64,000 bases of DNA from FEN-1219 sp963744305 (GTDB taxonomy: Bacteria; Pseudomonadota; Gammaproteobacteria; Steroidobacterales; Rariloculaceae), in assembly GCA_963744305.1 (NCBI GenBank), contig CAVUTF010000027.1, positions 124,001 through 188,000 on the forward strand, given 5' to 3'. Below are positions 30,330-40,707 of this stretch, one piece after another. The first letter of the stretch is position 1, and each line of letters opens with the position of its first letter. Below the pieces are notes generated by a model. The model was not told where the DNA came from, made no database searches, and was given only the letters and a program-made list of their open reading frames with translations. The translations under genes were made by a program, and so were the position numbers.

Positions 30330-32379
30330 TCACGGCGGCGCCGGCGGCGTCCAGTTCAAGAGCAAAGTGATCGGCGGTGTCGGAGCTTCGTCCCTGCTCA
30401 CCATCAGAAAGCGCTGCCCGTCGGCCGTGACGACATATTGTTGACGCATCACCACGATCGGCGCCGGGACGCGGGTTGTAAACAGCCGAACCGGCGTGCC
30501 GACGCCGGACGGACCCGCAGTTGGGCCCATCGGCACGGACATCAGGGTGTTGTCGAGTGCGATGTAGAACAATTCGGCGCCGTCGCGCCGCCAGCGAACC
30601 TGTCTGCCGCCGTTCGTGGAGATCCGCACCTTCGCGCCGGCGCGCGGAAACGGTTGGGCGTAGATCTCGGGCGTCCCGGACTCGTTCGACTCGAACGCGA
30701 TTTGTCTGCCGTCCGGTGAGAATTGCCCGTCGCGCTCGACGTAGCGTGTCGAGGTGAGTTGAATCCGCGTGCGATCAGCGTCGAGAGTCAACGCCCACAA
30801 ATCCGCCGAGTTCGCGCCGTCGAACTGTGTGTAAAGAATGTATCGACCGTCGGAGGACCAGTCGCTTGCAGACGCGAAGTCGGTCGTGGGCAAGAGCAGC
30901 TCGTCGGGAGCCGTGCCGTCGACGACTTTGATCGCAAACCCCTGTCGGCCGCCCACAGCCGAGTTGAAGACGACCCGGCTTCGATCCGGCGACCACAAGG
31001 GCAGGCTCTCGATCTCCGGAGCATTGGTCAACCGCGTAAAGATATTGCGCTCCAACTCGAGCAGCCAGATATCGAGGTTCTGCCTGACGACCCGCTGCAC
31101 GACCACGTGTCGGTCGTCCAGCGAGAGCGACGGATCGCGGACCTGCATCCCTTCCTCTCCCGCGATACCGAGAGCAGCTCCGGACCGATCGAACCAAGCG
31201 AGCTGCTGGCGTAGATGCCGCGTGCCGCTGCGATAGGCGACGGGGCCGGCAGCCGATGCGGAAACGGCCGCGTTCCCGTCGATTCCGACGTCGTCGGCGA
31301 TAGGGTGCACGTCGCCGCCGAGCGCGCGCGTGACGGGATCGAGCTGCTGGGCGAATAAAGTGCCATCGCGCACGAACCACAGGTATCCCGAGCCGAACAC
31401 TGCCGCCGCATCGGCAGTGAGCAGCCGCGCAACGTCGCCGCTCTGCAGATCGCCGACGTAGACGCCGGCCGTTTCGTTCTCCCCCCAGACGTAAAAAAGA
31501 AAATGACGGCCATCCGGAAGAAACTGCGGAAGGCGTGTGGCGAACCCCTGCGTCACAGGCGTGCTATCACCGCCCGTTGCCGAGATGCGAAAGACACCGC
31601 GCGAGGCATTGGGGACATACAGGATCGTGCCGTCCGCATTCCATGTCCCTCCCGCGGGCGTGAGCACGGCCGCGAGCGATTGCGACTCGCTGCCATCGAT
31701 GGCCACGCGCTTGAGCGCGTTGATCGTGAAGAACCCGATCGACCGGCCGTCGGGGGACCAGAACGGATACACACCGCCCTCGGCTGCCCGGAATCGGACG
31801 CGGCGACGTGGAGTTGAGCGAGCGGACCCAGAGTTGCTCGCCGCCCGGTCCTGCGGCGCTGAACACGATCGAGCGCCCATCGGGCGAAAGAGCAAACGAC
31901 GACGAGCGCGTGGTTCCCGGCGTGGTGACATCGAGGCGCGTTTCGAAGGGGTTGGACGCAACCGGCGCCGCGCGCGTAGATCTCTCGCCTGCAGTCGGTG
32001 TAGCCGCATTCGCAGACGCGTGCTCGGCGGGTCGCAGCGCTACCGTAAAGAACGCGGCCCCGATCACGAGCAGCAACGAAATGATCGTGAGCTCGCCGGC
32101 GCCGATGCGCGTCAATCCGCGGTGCCCGTGATACCACGCGAGCGTCAAAGCGATCGGCAGGCCCGCAATCAGCACGATCATGAAGATGCGGCCGAGCATG
32201 TCGGGCCAGTGAAACGCATGCGCGAGGAGCTCTTGACCATGCGCGAGCGCGAGCGCCGAGCCGAGATACGCGAGCCCCCACTGGATGATCTTGTGCTCGC
32301 GGACGCGCGCCCAAAAAACGACGCTCGCGTCGAGCTTCGGCGCTTCGGCCGCACTTTCCGCTCGTATGTCTTCCGCCAT
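30330..32379 (-). CDS. Membrane-anchored WD40-like (PD40/TolB-type) propeller protein
   Basis: From ATG 32379. Residues 1-130 hold about three helices with a cytoplasmic N-terminus (one is IFMIVLIAGLPIALTLAWY). A periplasmic beta-propeller follows, with repeated SPDG motifs: FALSPDGRSIVFSA, FWSPDGRSIGFF, LWSPDRSRVVF, WSSDGRYILYT and FSPDGRQIAFESNESG. A one-base shift near 31800 separates the first 200 residues from the rest. Similar N-terminal helices plus PD40 architecture occur in proteins that often follow protein kinases or CadC-like regulators; here no partner is adjacent. Binding partner unknown. Confidence 0.72.
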
Positions 32380-32476
32380 GGAGGCGCCCTAACGTTGAAG
32401 GCAGCCGGATGTTAGCTCCCGCGGAACCTGGATGTCGACGCGGGGCGTTTTGAGGTTCGATCGAACGTCGCCGCAC

Positions 32477-32510
32477 CCCTCCGCGGAGGGATTTTGCACC
32501 AAAGCTGTGC
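32477..32510 (-). repeat. Dispersed repeat, copy A
   Basis: A perfect 14-base palindrome CCCTCCGCGGAGGG at 32477-32490 is followed by ATTTTGCACCAAAGC. The last 29 bases are nearly identical to copy B near 46.92 kb, and 15 bases (AAATCCCTCCGCGGA on the minus strand) are identical to copy C at 45.54 kb. It lies 19 bases after the stop of the minus-strand FG-GAP gene and reads in that gene's direction. Confidence 0.6.
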
Positions 32511-32528
32511 GTCGGCCGCGATCTCGGT

Positions 32529-33984
32529 TCAATGCGACGCTCCCGAGCCATCGGGCAGCGGCACCTCGGGACTGTCGCGCTCGCGAGCGCGCTCGAACGA
32601 CGCGCGCGGCTCCGCGCTGCGCACTTGCTCGAGCCAGAAGACGCCGTCGTAGGGACCGCTGTTGCCGCGCGTCGAGACGAAGTCGACGTCGCGATCGCCG
32701 TCGAGATCGAGCGCGACGAACTTGTCGAACATGCCGCGCTGGCGGCGCGAGAAGTCGTGCCGCGTCCATTTCGCGCGCGCATCGCCGCCGTTCTCGTACC
32801 AGGCGAGCCTGCCGAGGGATCCGGTCGGCGTGGGCTCGTCGCTCGTGCGCGAGCCCAGGCTGTAGCCGCCCGTCATGACGTCCGGCATCGCCGTCGCCGT
32901 CGATGTCCGCCACGGAGATGCCGACGACCGAGTCGGGCGCGTACGAGTCGATTTGCCGGTATGTCCACGGCGCGCCGGCCTGGGCGGGCTGCTCGAGCCA
33001 CAGCAGGCGCTGCCCGATCAGCGGCGGCGTGTTCATCGTGACGATGTCGAGCCGCCCGTCGCCGGACAAATCCGTGAACTCCATGTTGAACGCGTGGACG
33101 GTCGCCGCGTCCGGCGTGCGGATCGGCCGGCGCGAGCTCGACGGCGTGCTCCACGAAGTCGAAGGCGCGCTTCGTGCTGCGGTTCTCGAACCAGAACATC
33201 TTCTGCAGCGCGACGCTGCCGCCGACGACGTCCAGATCGCCGTCACTGTCTAGATCCACCGGCTGCGAGTTGATCGGCCACGGCACTTGCGTGAGCACGT
33301 GCTCGACCCACGAGCTGTCCGCGAGCGGCTTGCCCGTGAGCTCGAAGAACGAGATGGGCTTCGGCTCTTGCCGCGCGACGGCCGGATTCTGCGCGCCTTT
33401 GTTCGGCGTGAGGATTTCGGGCCGGCCGTCGCCGTTCAAGTCCGCGAGAAAGACGCGGATGAACGAGCCGCGGTCGCGCGTCGCCGTCGGAATGAGCCGG
33501 CGCCCACTCGGCTGCGCGGCGGATATTCGCGCCGGGATTCTCGAAATAGATGAGATGCGCGAGCTCGCACGCCGCGACGAGATCGAGCCAGCCGTCGCCG
33601 TTCACGTCGCCGACGGCGACGTCTTCGGCCGCGCCGGCTTCCGGTCCTTCCGCGAGCGTGATCGACTGCCAACGATCGCGGTCCGCGCTGCCGAACGCGA
33701 TGCGGATGTGACCCTCGGGCGCGCCGTCGTACTGGTCGTCGGACTCGTGCACGGAGACGATGTCGAGGAAGCCGTCGCGGTCGAGATCCGCGAGCACGAG
33801 CCCGTCGCTGCCGCGCAGCTCGATGCCGCTCGTCGCCTCGTCGTCGACGATGTGCTCGCGCCAAGAGATGTAGTTGCCGTCCGCGGCGCGCGCGCTCGTC
33901 GGCCGATCCGCGAGACTCTGTGCGGAAACCGGCGCGGCTGCGGCGGCGCACAGCGCGGCCACAGATCGCGGCGTGGGTCTTCAT
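32529..33984 (-). CDS. Exported FG-GAP/VCBS repeat protein (many frameshifts)
   Basis: Starts at ATG 33984, overlapping the sulfatase stop as ATGA. After a first shift near 33960 the signal peptide reads LCAAAAAPVSAQ. At least seven calcium-binding FG-GAP type blades follow, each with a D-x-D/N-x-D-G-x-x-D pattern: DLDRDGFLDIV, DVNGDGWLDLV, MNGDGRPEILT, DLDSDGDLDVV, DLSGDGRLDIV, DIDGDGDAG and DLDGDRDVDFV. Four or more one-base shifts break the reading. The fold is the integrin-type seven-bladed propeller. Translation coupled to the sulfatase suggests that the two act together on the same substrate, possibly a sulfated polysaccharide. Confidence 0.75.
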
Positions 33985-35658
33985 CCGGGCGTTTCCGCGG
34001 AGATCGAGCCGTACGAAGACGTCGGTCCCGGGTACATCGCTCCGTCGTCCGTGCCGACCTCGGCCGCGATCAGCGCGTTCACTTTCTCGTTGAGCTCGAG
34101 GATGCGCGCTTTGTGCGCGTCGGGGCGATGCGCGAGATTCGCGATCTCGTTGGGATCATCGCTCGTGTCGTAGAGCTCGAGGTCGTTGTGCGCGACCAGC
34201 GTGTCCCAGTCGCGCGGCTCGTGATGCTCCGTCACGCGGAAATAGCGGCCGAACTTGTAGCGCCCGTCGAATACGCCGCGAATCAGGCCGCGCGAGGTGT
34301 TGCCCGGGATCGGCCCGTCGGCGTTCACGGGGCCGGTCCCGTAGTTGAACAGGATCCCGCGCTCGTCGCGAGCGGTCCGCGCGCGCGCGTCAGCGATCAC
34401 GGAGCGCAAGTCCACGCCGTGCAAATCGGGATAACGCTGCAGGCGCTCCGCGTCGTCGAGCCCGGCGAGGCCGAGCAGGGTCGGCACCAAGTCCACGCCG
34501 CCTGCGAGCGCATCGGTCGCGTCGCCGCCGCGCACGTCCGGGTGGCGAACGATCAGCGGCACGCGCAGCGTCTCCTTATATATGTCCGCGCCTTTGCCGA
34601 GCATGCCGCCGTGCGCGGCGCCGCGCTCGCCGTGATCCGCGGTGACGACGACCACGGTGCTGTCCGCGAGCTGCAATCGATCGAGCGCGTCGAGCACGGC
34701 GCCGATGTGCTGATCGACGTCGCGGACGCAATTGAAGTAGTAGTTCTGGTAAACGCGCAGCTGCGCTTCGCTGAGCGCGTTGAATGCACGGTGCACCGCG
34801 GGCTTCGTCGAGAGATCGTCCGCGCGGTAGCTCACGGGCAGGTCGAAGCCCCAATCCTTGTCGTAGAGAGGCGTGCTCGGCGCCGGCAGCGTCGGCGTGC
34901 CGACCAACGATCCGCCGTCGCCTTCCGGATCGAAGAACATGATGTCGTGCGGATTGATGAAGTTCATCGCGAGGAACCACGGCTTTCCCTCGGTGTGGCC
35001 CCCCGCGAAGCGCTGCAGCAGGTTGATCGAATCTGCCGCAAGCACGCCGTCGTGGCCGAAGCCGACCCACGACCAGGCCCGTGTGCTCGCCGTCGTAGTT
35101 GTAGTCGGAGAATCCGTACGGCTCGAGCAGCTTCGTCGCGTCGGGATAGCGGCCGCCGCCCGGGCCCGCGGCGACTTTTTGATTGACGACCGAGAGGTGC
35201 CACTTGCCCTTGTACGCCGTGTAGTAGCCCTGCGCGCGCAGCATCGTGCCGATCGTCGGAATGCTCGTCGGGAGCTCCACGCCGCGCGGCGCGTCGGGCG
35301 AGTACGCGGCGAACTCGCCCGGCGGATTCGTGTACACGCCGGTCTTCTGGATGTGCTGGCCCGTGTAGAACGTGGCGCGCGACGGACCGCACGGCGCCTG
35401 GTGCACGTGGTAGTTGCGGAACGCACGGCCTTCGCGCAACAGGCGGCGGAACGCCGGCAGCGGCAGCTCGGAGGGCAAATCGAGCCACGAGCGCAGCTGG
35501 TCCATGCAGATGAACAAAATATTCGGACGCTCGTCGCGGTTTTGCGCTCGCGCCGTGCCGCCGCGCAAGGTCGGCACGGAGGAGCCGAGTAGCGCGGCGC
35601 CGAGCCCGGCACCGGCCTTCCGCAAGAACTCCTTTCTCGTTATTTTTTTGCCCGGCAC
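33981..35658 (-). CDS. Sulfatase (formylglycine-dependent), one frameshift
   Basis: Exported arylsulfatase/choline-sulfatase family enzyme. The N-terminus KKITRKEFLRKAGAGLG has a Tat-like motif (RK in place of RR) and a hydrophobic core. NILFICMDQLRSW gives the metal-binding Asp; CGPSR is the active-site motif whose Cys becomes formylglycine; TGQHIQKTG follows; VVVTADHGE has the His/Asp ligands. One shift near 35060 splits GEHTG from SWVGFGHDGVLAADSIN. About 559 residues in total. It would hydrolyse sulfate esters in the periplasm; the substrate is unknown. A formylglycine-generating enzyme is not encoded nearby. It forms an operon with the FG-GAP gene. Confidence 0.85.
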
Positions 35659-35695
35659 ACGGCGTCGCTAAGGGATGCGTCGCCGTGAGTGTAGG

Positions 35696-37327
35696 CTATG
35701 GCCTCGCGCCGAGGTAGTTCCGCGCGAGCTGGATTTCGCCGCGCGGCGAATCCGCTCCGCCCGCAATCTCCAGCGTCTTCTGATAGTAAAGACGCGCCCC
35801 GGCGGCATCGCCCGCGGCCTCGGCCGCACGCGCCGCGCCGTAGGACCCCCGAAACCGTCCGGGCTCCTTCGCGATCGACGCTTCGAATGCTTGCAGCGCT
35901 TCGGCGGACTTGCCGGCCTGGAGCAGCATCTCGCCGAGCAGCTCGCGCGCGGGCGCAAGCGGCCCGGGGGTCACGGCCGACTTGTCGGTGGCATCTTCGA
36001 TGTCGGCCGCGGCCTGCATCGCGGCGAGTCCTTCATCCTGCCGTCCTTGCGAGAAGGCGATCCACGCGCCGGCTACTCGCCACTGAATGTCGACCTGCTC
36101 GGCCCAGTACGCGTCCTGCCCCTTCAACTGATCGCGCAGAGCGGCGAGCCGCGCCACGTCCCCGTCCGCCGCGGACGGTCGTCCGCTGCGCGCGGCGCCG
36201 AGCGCGCGAGCGAAATGGGCGATCGCGATCGTGAACGGCGTGCCGGTCGAGGGCACCGGAAGCTGCGCCGCTTCTTCCCACGCGCCGCGCTCGAGCGCGT
36301 AGCGCGCGGGGATCGCCGCGAGCGCATAGAAACCCGCCATCGGCGGCGCCGCGCCGCCCGCGACTCTCGCTGGATCGAACGCCGCCTCGACCTTCGGCAA
36401 TCGATCGAGCACGTCGCGGGCGGCACGGTCTTGGGCCATTTGCAAATGCGCGTAGGTCTGATAGTCCATCGCGTGCAGCGCTTCGGTGGCCGCACCGTTC
36501 TGCATCGCGGACTGCTCCGAGAGACGGTTCGTGTCCACCGACTCCTGCCACGCACCTACGCGCGTGAAGGTATGCGAGGGCATGTGCAGCGCATGCGGCG
36601 CCGAAGGTGCGATCTCGGCATAACGCCGCGCGGCTTCGAGTGCTCGCGATGCGAGCGGCGGATGGTCGTATGCGTGAATGATGTAGTGCGCGAGGCCCGG
36701 GTGATCCGGATACTTCGCGTACAGCGGCTCCAGAATCCCGACCGCGCGCAGCTGCGCCGCGTAGGTCTTGTCCGTGGGCAACGCCGTCTGATTCACGGCC
36801 AGCGCGTGAAAGATCGACGCCTCGATGTCCTGCGGGTTTTGGCGCACGACCTCCGCCATGCCGCGCTCGTAGGCGAGGATGCGATCGCGCTGCGGAGCCG
36901 TCGAGTAGTTTTCGAACAGCGCGGCGACCGCGGCAATGTACGCCCGTTCACGCGGCGTGGGCGAGCCCGTCGCGCGCGCCTTTTCGACGGCCGCGAGACC
37001 CTCCTGCAGGGCGGCCGTGGAGCGCGCGCCGCCGAACGGGTTGCCCCAATACCCAAGCGCGATGCCCCAATAGGCAATGGCGCACGCCGCATCCGCGGCA
37101 AGCACGGTCTCGAAGCCGTCAATGGCGGTGCTGAACTCGAACGAGTGCAGCAGCGCGACCGCACGATTGAACGCGGCGCCCTGGGCTGGCGCGCAGCTAT
37201 TCTCGAAGCTCACCGTTCCGAGCTTCTCGCTCGCATGCGCACCCGCATGCTCTTCGTGCTGAGCGCGCACGAGCGCGGGCGCGGCGAGAACGGCGGATAC
37301 CACCGCAACGGTCAAAGTTCGGAACAT
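35696..37327 (-). CDS. Periplasmic tetratricopeptide-repeat protein
   Basis: Start at ATG 37327, with a strong GAAGGAG ribosome site eight bases upstream; the codons before it are not used. Signal peptide VVSAVLAAPALVRAQ. About ten helix-turn-helix TPR-like units follow, for example AIAYWGIALGYWGNPFGG, HPGLAHYIIHAYDHP and ALHMPSHTFTRVGAW (His-rich), ending with GSYGAARAAEAAGDAAGARLYY. Conserved His residues in HYIIHAYD, LHAMD and HMPSHTF are unusual for plain TPR and could bind metal. Intact, 543 residues. Family seen in proteobacteria without known function. Confidence 0.78.
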   Translation of the reverse strand: MFRTLTVAVVSAVLAAPALVRAQHEEHAGAHASEKLGTVSFENSCAPAQGAAFNRAVALLHSFEFSTAIDGFETVLAADAACAIAYWGIALGYWGNPFGGARSTAALQEGLAAVEKARATGSPTPRERAYIAAVAALFENYSTAPQRDRILAYERGMAEVVRQNPQDIEASIFHALAVNQTALPTDKTYAAQLRAVGILEPLYAKYPDHPGLAHYIIHAYDHPPLASRALEAARRYAEIAPSAPHALHMPSHTFTRVGAWQESVDTNRLSEQSAMQNGAATEALHAMDYQTYAHLQMAQDRAARDVLDRLPKVEAAFDPARVAGGAAPPMAGFYALAAIPARYALERGAWEEAAQLPVPSTGTPFTIAIAHFARALGAARSGRPSAADGDVARLAALRDQLKGQDAYWAEQVDIQWRVAGAWIAFSQGRQDEGLAAMQAAADIEDATDKSAVTPGPLAPARELLGEMLLQAGKSAEALQAFEASIAKEPGRFRGSYGAARAAEAAGDAAGARLYYQKTLEIAGGADSPRGEIQLARNYLGARP

Positions 37328-37416
37328 CTTCGGTCTCCTTCTCGGAAGCGGCTGCACGACAGTATAGGCGTCCGCCGGGGCGCTTTTGCAGCTAAGCGCT
37401 CGGCGGCCGTACTACC

Positions 37417-38377
37417 TTACGCTTGCAGGATCGGCGTCAGCGCCGACACGATCCGCTGCATCTGCGCCGGCGTCGTCATGGCGCCGAGCAGCTTGCTGAA
37501 GTGCGGATGCTGCACGCCGGAGACGATGTACTGCCAGCGGTAGGCCTTGAGCACCGTCGCGTCGATGCGCTCGCGTTCCGCCGCGGTGAAGCGGCGGCCG
37601 TTGACCGTCTCGAAGTACTGCGCGTCCGCTGCGGCCTGCGCCTGCAAGATGCCGTCGACGGCGCCGACGAGCTCGATGAGATCGCCGACGGCCGCGTCAT
37701 GCTCCGCCGCATCGAGCTTTGCGTGCTCGGCGGTCCACTCGAGCTCGTCGAGCACGGCATGCTGGCATTCCTCCTTCCAGTGATACATGAATACGTCTTT
37801 CCAAAGCGGGCAGAGATCTTCCTGCGGCGCGATGCTCCGCTCGTAGTGCGCTTGCACGAACAGCTCGATGTGCGAGATCAGGGCGAGCACGGCCCACGTC
37901 TTCTTGCCGAGGACGAAGCGCGCAACCGCATTCGGCTCCGCGACCATCTTGTAGCCGGCCGGCATGCGCGCGGCGAGCATCGCCTCGAGGCGGCGGAACA
38001 GCTCCTGATGCTTGAGCTCCTCGTCCGAGAACCGGACGAGGGCTTCGAGCGCCACTTGGTCGCCGAGCCAGTGCTGGCCCGAGCGCTCGCAGCACTTTCG
38101 CGCCGATGAACCGCTCGACGAGGCCGAAGATGTAGCAGTACGAGCGGCCCTGCACTTGGCTCAGAAGCCGGCGCTCGTCGGCTGTTAGGAATTCGAGGTC
38201 TTCGACCTTCGACAGACCGCTCGGCAGGAACGGGCGGGCGTGGTCGAAATCGCGGCCGCGGATCACGTCGCGGTCGATGTCCCAGCGCACGCGCTTTGAC
38301 ACTTTGACGCAGCGCGCGTAGCGCGGGTGGGCCGATTCTGGGGCCGGAGTCTCGTTCGATACGGTTGCGATTTGCAT
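37417..38377 (-). CDS. Ferritin-like diiron protein (one frameshift)
   Basis: From ATG 38377 with GGGGGAG just upstream. About 320 residues, no signal peptide. Candidate diiron ligands appear in order: Glu in LVERFIGAK, Glu/His in SDEELKHQELF, Glu in ISHIELFVQAHY, and Glu-Glu-x-x-His in WKEECQHAVLDELEW. This is the E...ExxH...E...ExxH pattern of ferritin-like diiron oxygenases. One base is lost or gained near 38090, between FIGAKVL and the next helix. Possible roles include oxygenase or oxidative-stress protein; no substrate can be named. A 53-residue membrane protein gene is just upstream. Confidence 0.75.
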
Positions 38378-38419
38378 GGTCTCCCCCGGGGGGGGTAGTG
38401 GCGTCCAACAGGCACCAGT

Positions 38420-38440
38420 GCCGGGGGCCTAGCCCCCGGC
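38420..38440 (-). terminator. Strong hairpin with a stop codon in its loop
   Basis: Perfect nine-base stem GCCGGGGGC / GCCCCCGGC (38420-38428 with 38432-38440) with a three-base loop. On the minus strand the loop is TAG, the stop codon of the 53-residue gene. It stands between that gene and the diiron gene, without a T run. It may act as an RNA processing or attenuation element and not as a classic terminator. Confidence 0.5.
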
Positions 38441-38590
38441 GAATAGTGGTGCAATCGATATCGCGTAGCCCGCGAAGATCAATGCGGCAAACAAGCCGTA
38501 GAAAATCGCGGTTGCCGCATCGCCGCGCCCGCGGTCTGCGCGGATCGCCGAAGACGAAGGGCAAATGTCAAAGAAGGTTTCGGTTTGCAT
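38429..38590 (-). CDS. Small single-span membrane protein, 53 aa
   Basis: ATG at 38588-38590 with GGGAGAGG upstream. The first 28 residues are polar (MQTETFFDICPSS...); residues about 28-48 form one hydrophobic helix AIFYGLFAALIFAGYAISIAP, and the protein ends FAGG. Its stop lies in the loop of the hairpin, and the diiron gene starts 51 bases later on the same strand. Both proteins start with MQ. A leader or membrane partner of the diiron protein is possible. Not a recognised family; supported by ribosome site, composition and position. Confidence 0.55.
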   Translation of the reverse strand: MQTETFFDICPSSSAIRADRGRGDAATAIFYGLFAALIFAGYAISIAPLFAGG

Positions 38591-38713
38591 GGGCCTCTCC
38601 CTACGAAGTTGAGGATGCGCATTCTGCGGATTTGCACGCGGAGGTCCTCCGGTTTTGCTCCTTTCTTCCTCCAAGAAATCGCCATTAATTCTCGGTACCA
38701 TCCCTAGCCGCCC

Positions 38714-40707
38714 ATGAACGCGCCTGAACCCTTTGTCATTGGCGACTGGAGCGTCGACCCGCCGACGGGGACGCTGAGCGGTCCCGCGGGTCAGCGGCAC
38801 CTGACTCCGAAGCTCACGGATTTGCTCGTCGTGCTCGCCCAGCGCGCCGGTCAAGTCGTGACCCGCGACGAGCTGCTGAGCCGCGTCTGGGGTGAGCGCG
38901 GCGCCGTCTCCGACGAGCCCTTGACTCGCGCAGTGGCCGAGCTACGGAAAATTCTCGGCGATGTCCGCGCCGATCCTTGTTATATCGAGACGATTCCGAA
39001 GCGCGGCTATCGCGTCGTGGCGTCCGTGCGCTCGGCGTCCCAGGGCGCGGGCGCCCGTGGAGCCCCCGCGAGACCCTGCGCCGCCGCCTGCCACGGTGCC
39101 GGCCACGCCCGCGTCGAGCATTTCGACGGTTGCCGCTCCACTCCAAACGGCTGCGCCTGCCGTAGCGCCGGGCGCGGTAGCGCGAGGCGGACTGGCACGC
39201 CCCGCGCCGCTGGCCGCCGCTCGCGCTCGGCATCGCCGCCGCGCTCGTCGCCGTAATCGTCGTCGCGCTCGCGCTGCGGCCGCCGTCGACCGGCGGCCTC
39301 GGTCGCGCCGTCGGGGTCGCGGTGCTGCCGTTCGCCGATTTGAGTCCCGCGGCGGACCGCCAGTACTTCGCCGACGGCGTGCACGAGGAGATCATCACGC
39401 GCTTGTCGACTATTGCGGGCTTGCGCGTGACGTCGTATTCCGCGGTCAGCGGATATCGCGACGCGAGCAAACCAGTGCGCGACATCGCTCGCGAGCTCGG
39501 CGTCGATGCCGTGATGCAAGGCAGCGTGCGCTACGCCAACGATCGCGTGCGCGTAACCGCGCAGCTGATCGACGCTGCTAGCGACGCGAACGTATGGGCC
39601 GATACGTTGGACCGCCCGCTCACGCTGGAAAACCTTTTCGACATTCAGGCCGAGGTCGCCGATCAGGTGGCGCAAGGGTTGACGCGCACGCTCGCTGTGG
39701 GCGGCACCGAGCACGACAAAGAGTTGCCGACCGCGAGCTTGCCCGCGTACGAGGCGTTCTTGCTCGGAAAGTATCACTACCGGAGACGCCAGCTCGGCGA
39801 CGTTCGAATCGCGATCGAGCAATTCCAAATCGCCGTGAATGCCGACGGCGGTTTCGCAGACGCCTGGGATTGGCTCGCCTACGCGTGGGTCGAAGCCGGC
39901 GGCGCGCTCGACGGCTCGACGCCGGCCCGCGCGTTTCCCCGCGCGCGCGCAGCCGCGTTGCGCGCGCTCGAGCTCGATCCGAGGCTCGCAACGTCGACCG
40001 CACTGCTGGGTTTCCTGCGCGCCACGTACGACTGGGATTGGCAGGGCGGTCTCGAAGAGCTCGAGCGAGCGGCCGCGGCTGCGCCCTCGGAAACGGGCAC
40101 GATTTGGAGCTATGCGTACGTGCTCGCGCTGCTCGGCCGCCACGACGAAGCGATCGCCCTCGTGCGGAGGCTCGCGGAGACTTTTCCCGAGGACGGCCGG
40201 CTCAAGCAAGAGCTCGGCGAGCGCCTGCTCGACGCGGGCCGTTTTGCCGAAGCGGCCGAGCAAGCCAACGCGGCGCTCGCCGGCGGCGCCGAGCCCGGTC
40301 TGGTTCGCGAGCTCCTCGGCACCGCCGCGTTCGGCATGGGCGACATCGAGCAGGCGATCGCCGAGCTCGAACGCGCCGTGCAGCTCCAGCGGCGTGCCGC
40401 CACGGCCGTCAGCCGCCTCGCCGCGGCCTATGGTCGCGCGGGCCGCCTCAGCGACGCGCGTGCGTTGCTCGGCGAGCTCGAGGCACGCGGCGCGGAGAAC
40501 GAGCTCAACGTTGCGCCCGTCGCGCGAGTCTACGTGGCGCTCGGTGATCGCGAGCGCGCGCTGACGCTGCTCGAGCGAGGAGTCGAGCAACGCCAGCGCG
40601 ATTGCTTGCCCATCGGCACCGACCCGTTTCTCATCGAGCTGCGCGCCGACCCGCGGTTCTCGGACATCATCGCGCGCATGGGTCTACCGCCGTTCGTTCA
40701 GCGATAG
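38714..40707 (+). CDS. CadC-like winged-helix regulator with TolB/TPR C-terminus (frameshifted)
   Basis: Residues 1-100 are an OmpR/PhoB-type winged helix (GDWSVDPPTGTLSG, HLTPKLTDLLVVLAQ, EPLTRAVAELRKILGD, YIETIPKRGYRVVASV). A Pro/Ala linker follows, and then, in another frame, a helix LALGIAAALVAVIVVALAL that crosses the membrane. The periplasmic part begins VAVLPFADLS (TolB/FlgO-like) with about nine TPR units after it. The frame breaks once or more between 39030 and 39300; the C-terminal part from 39322 is intact. Such ToxR-like one-component regulators sense periplasmic signals and bind DNA from the membrane. Target genes unknown. Confidence 0.78.
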
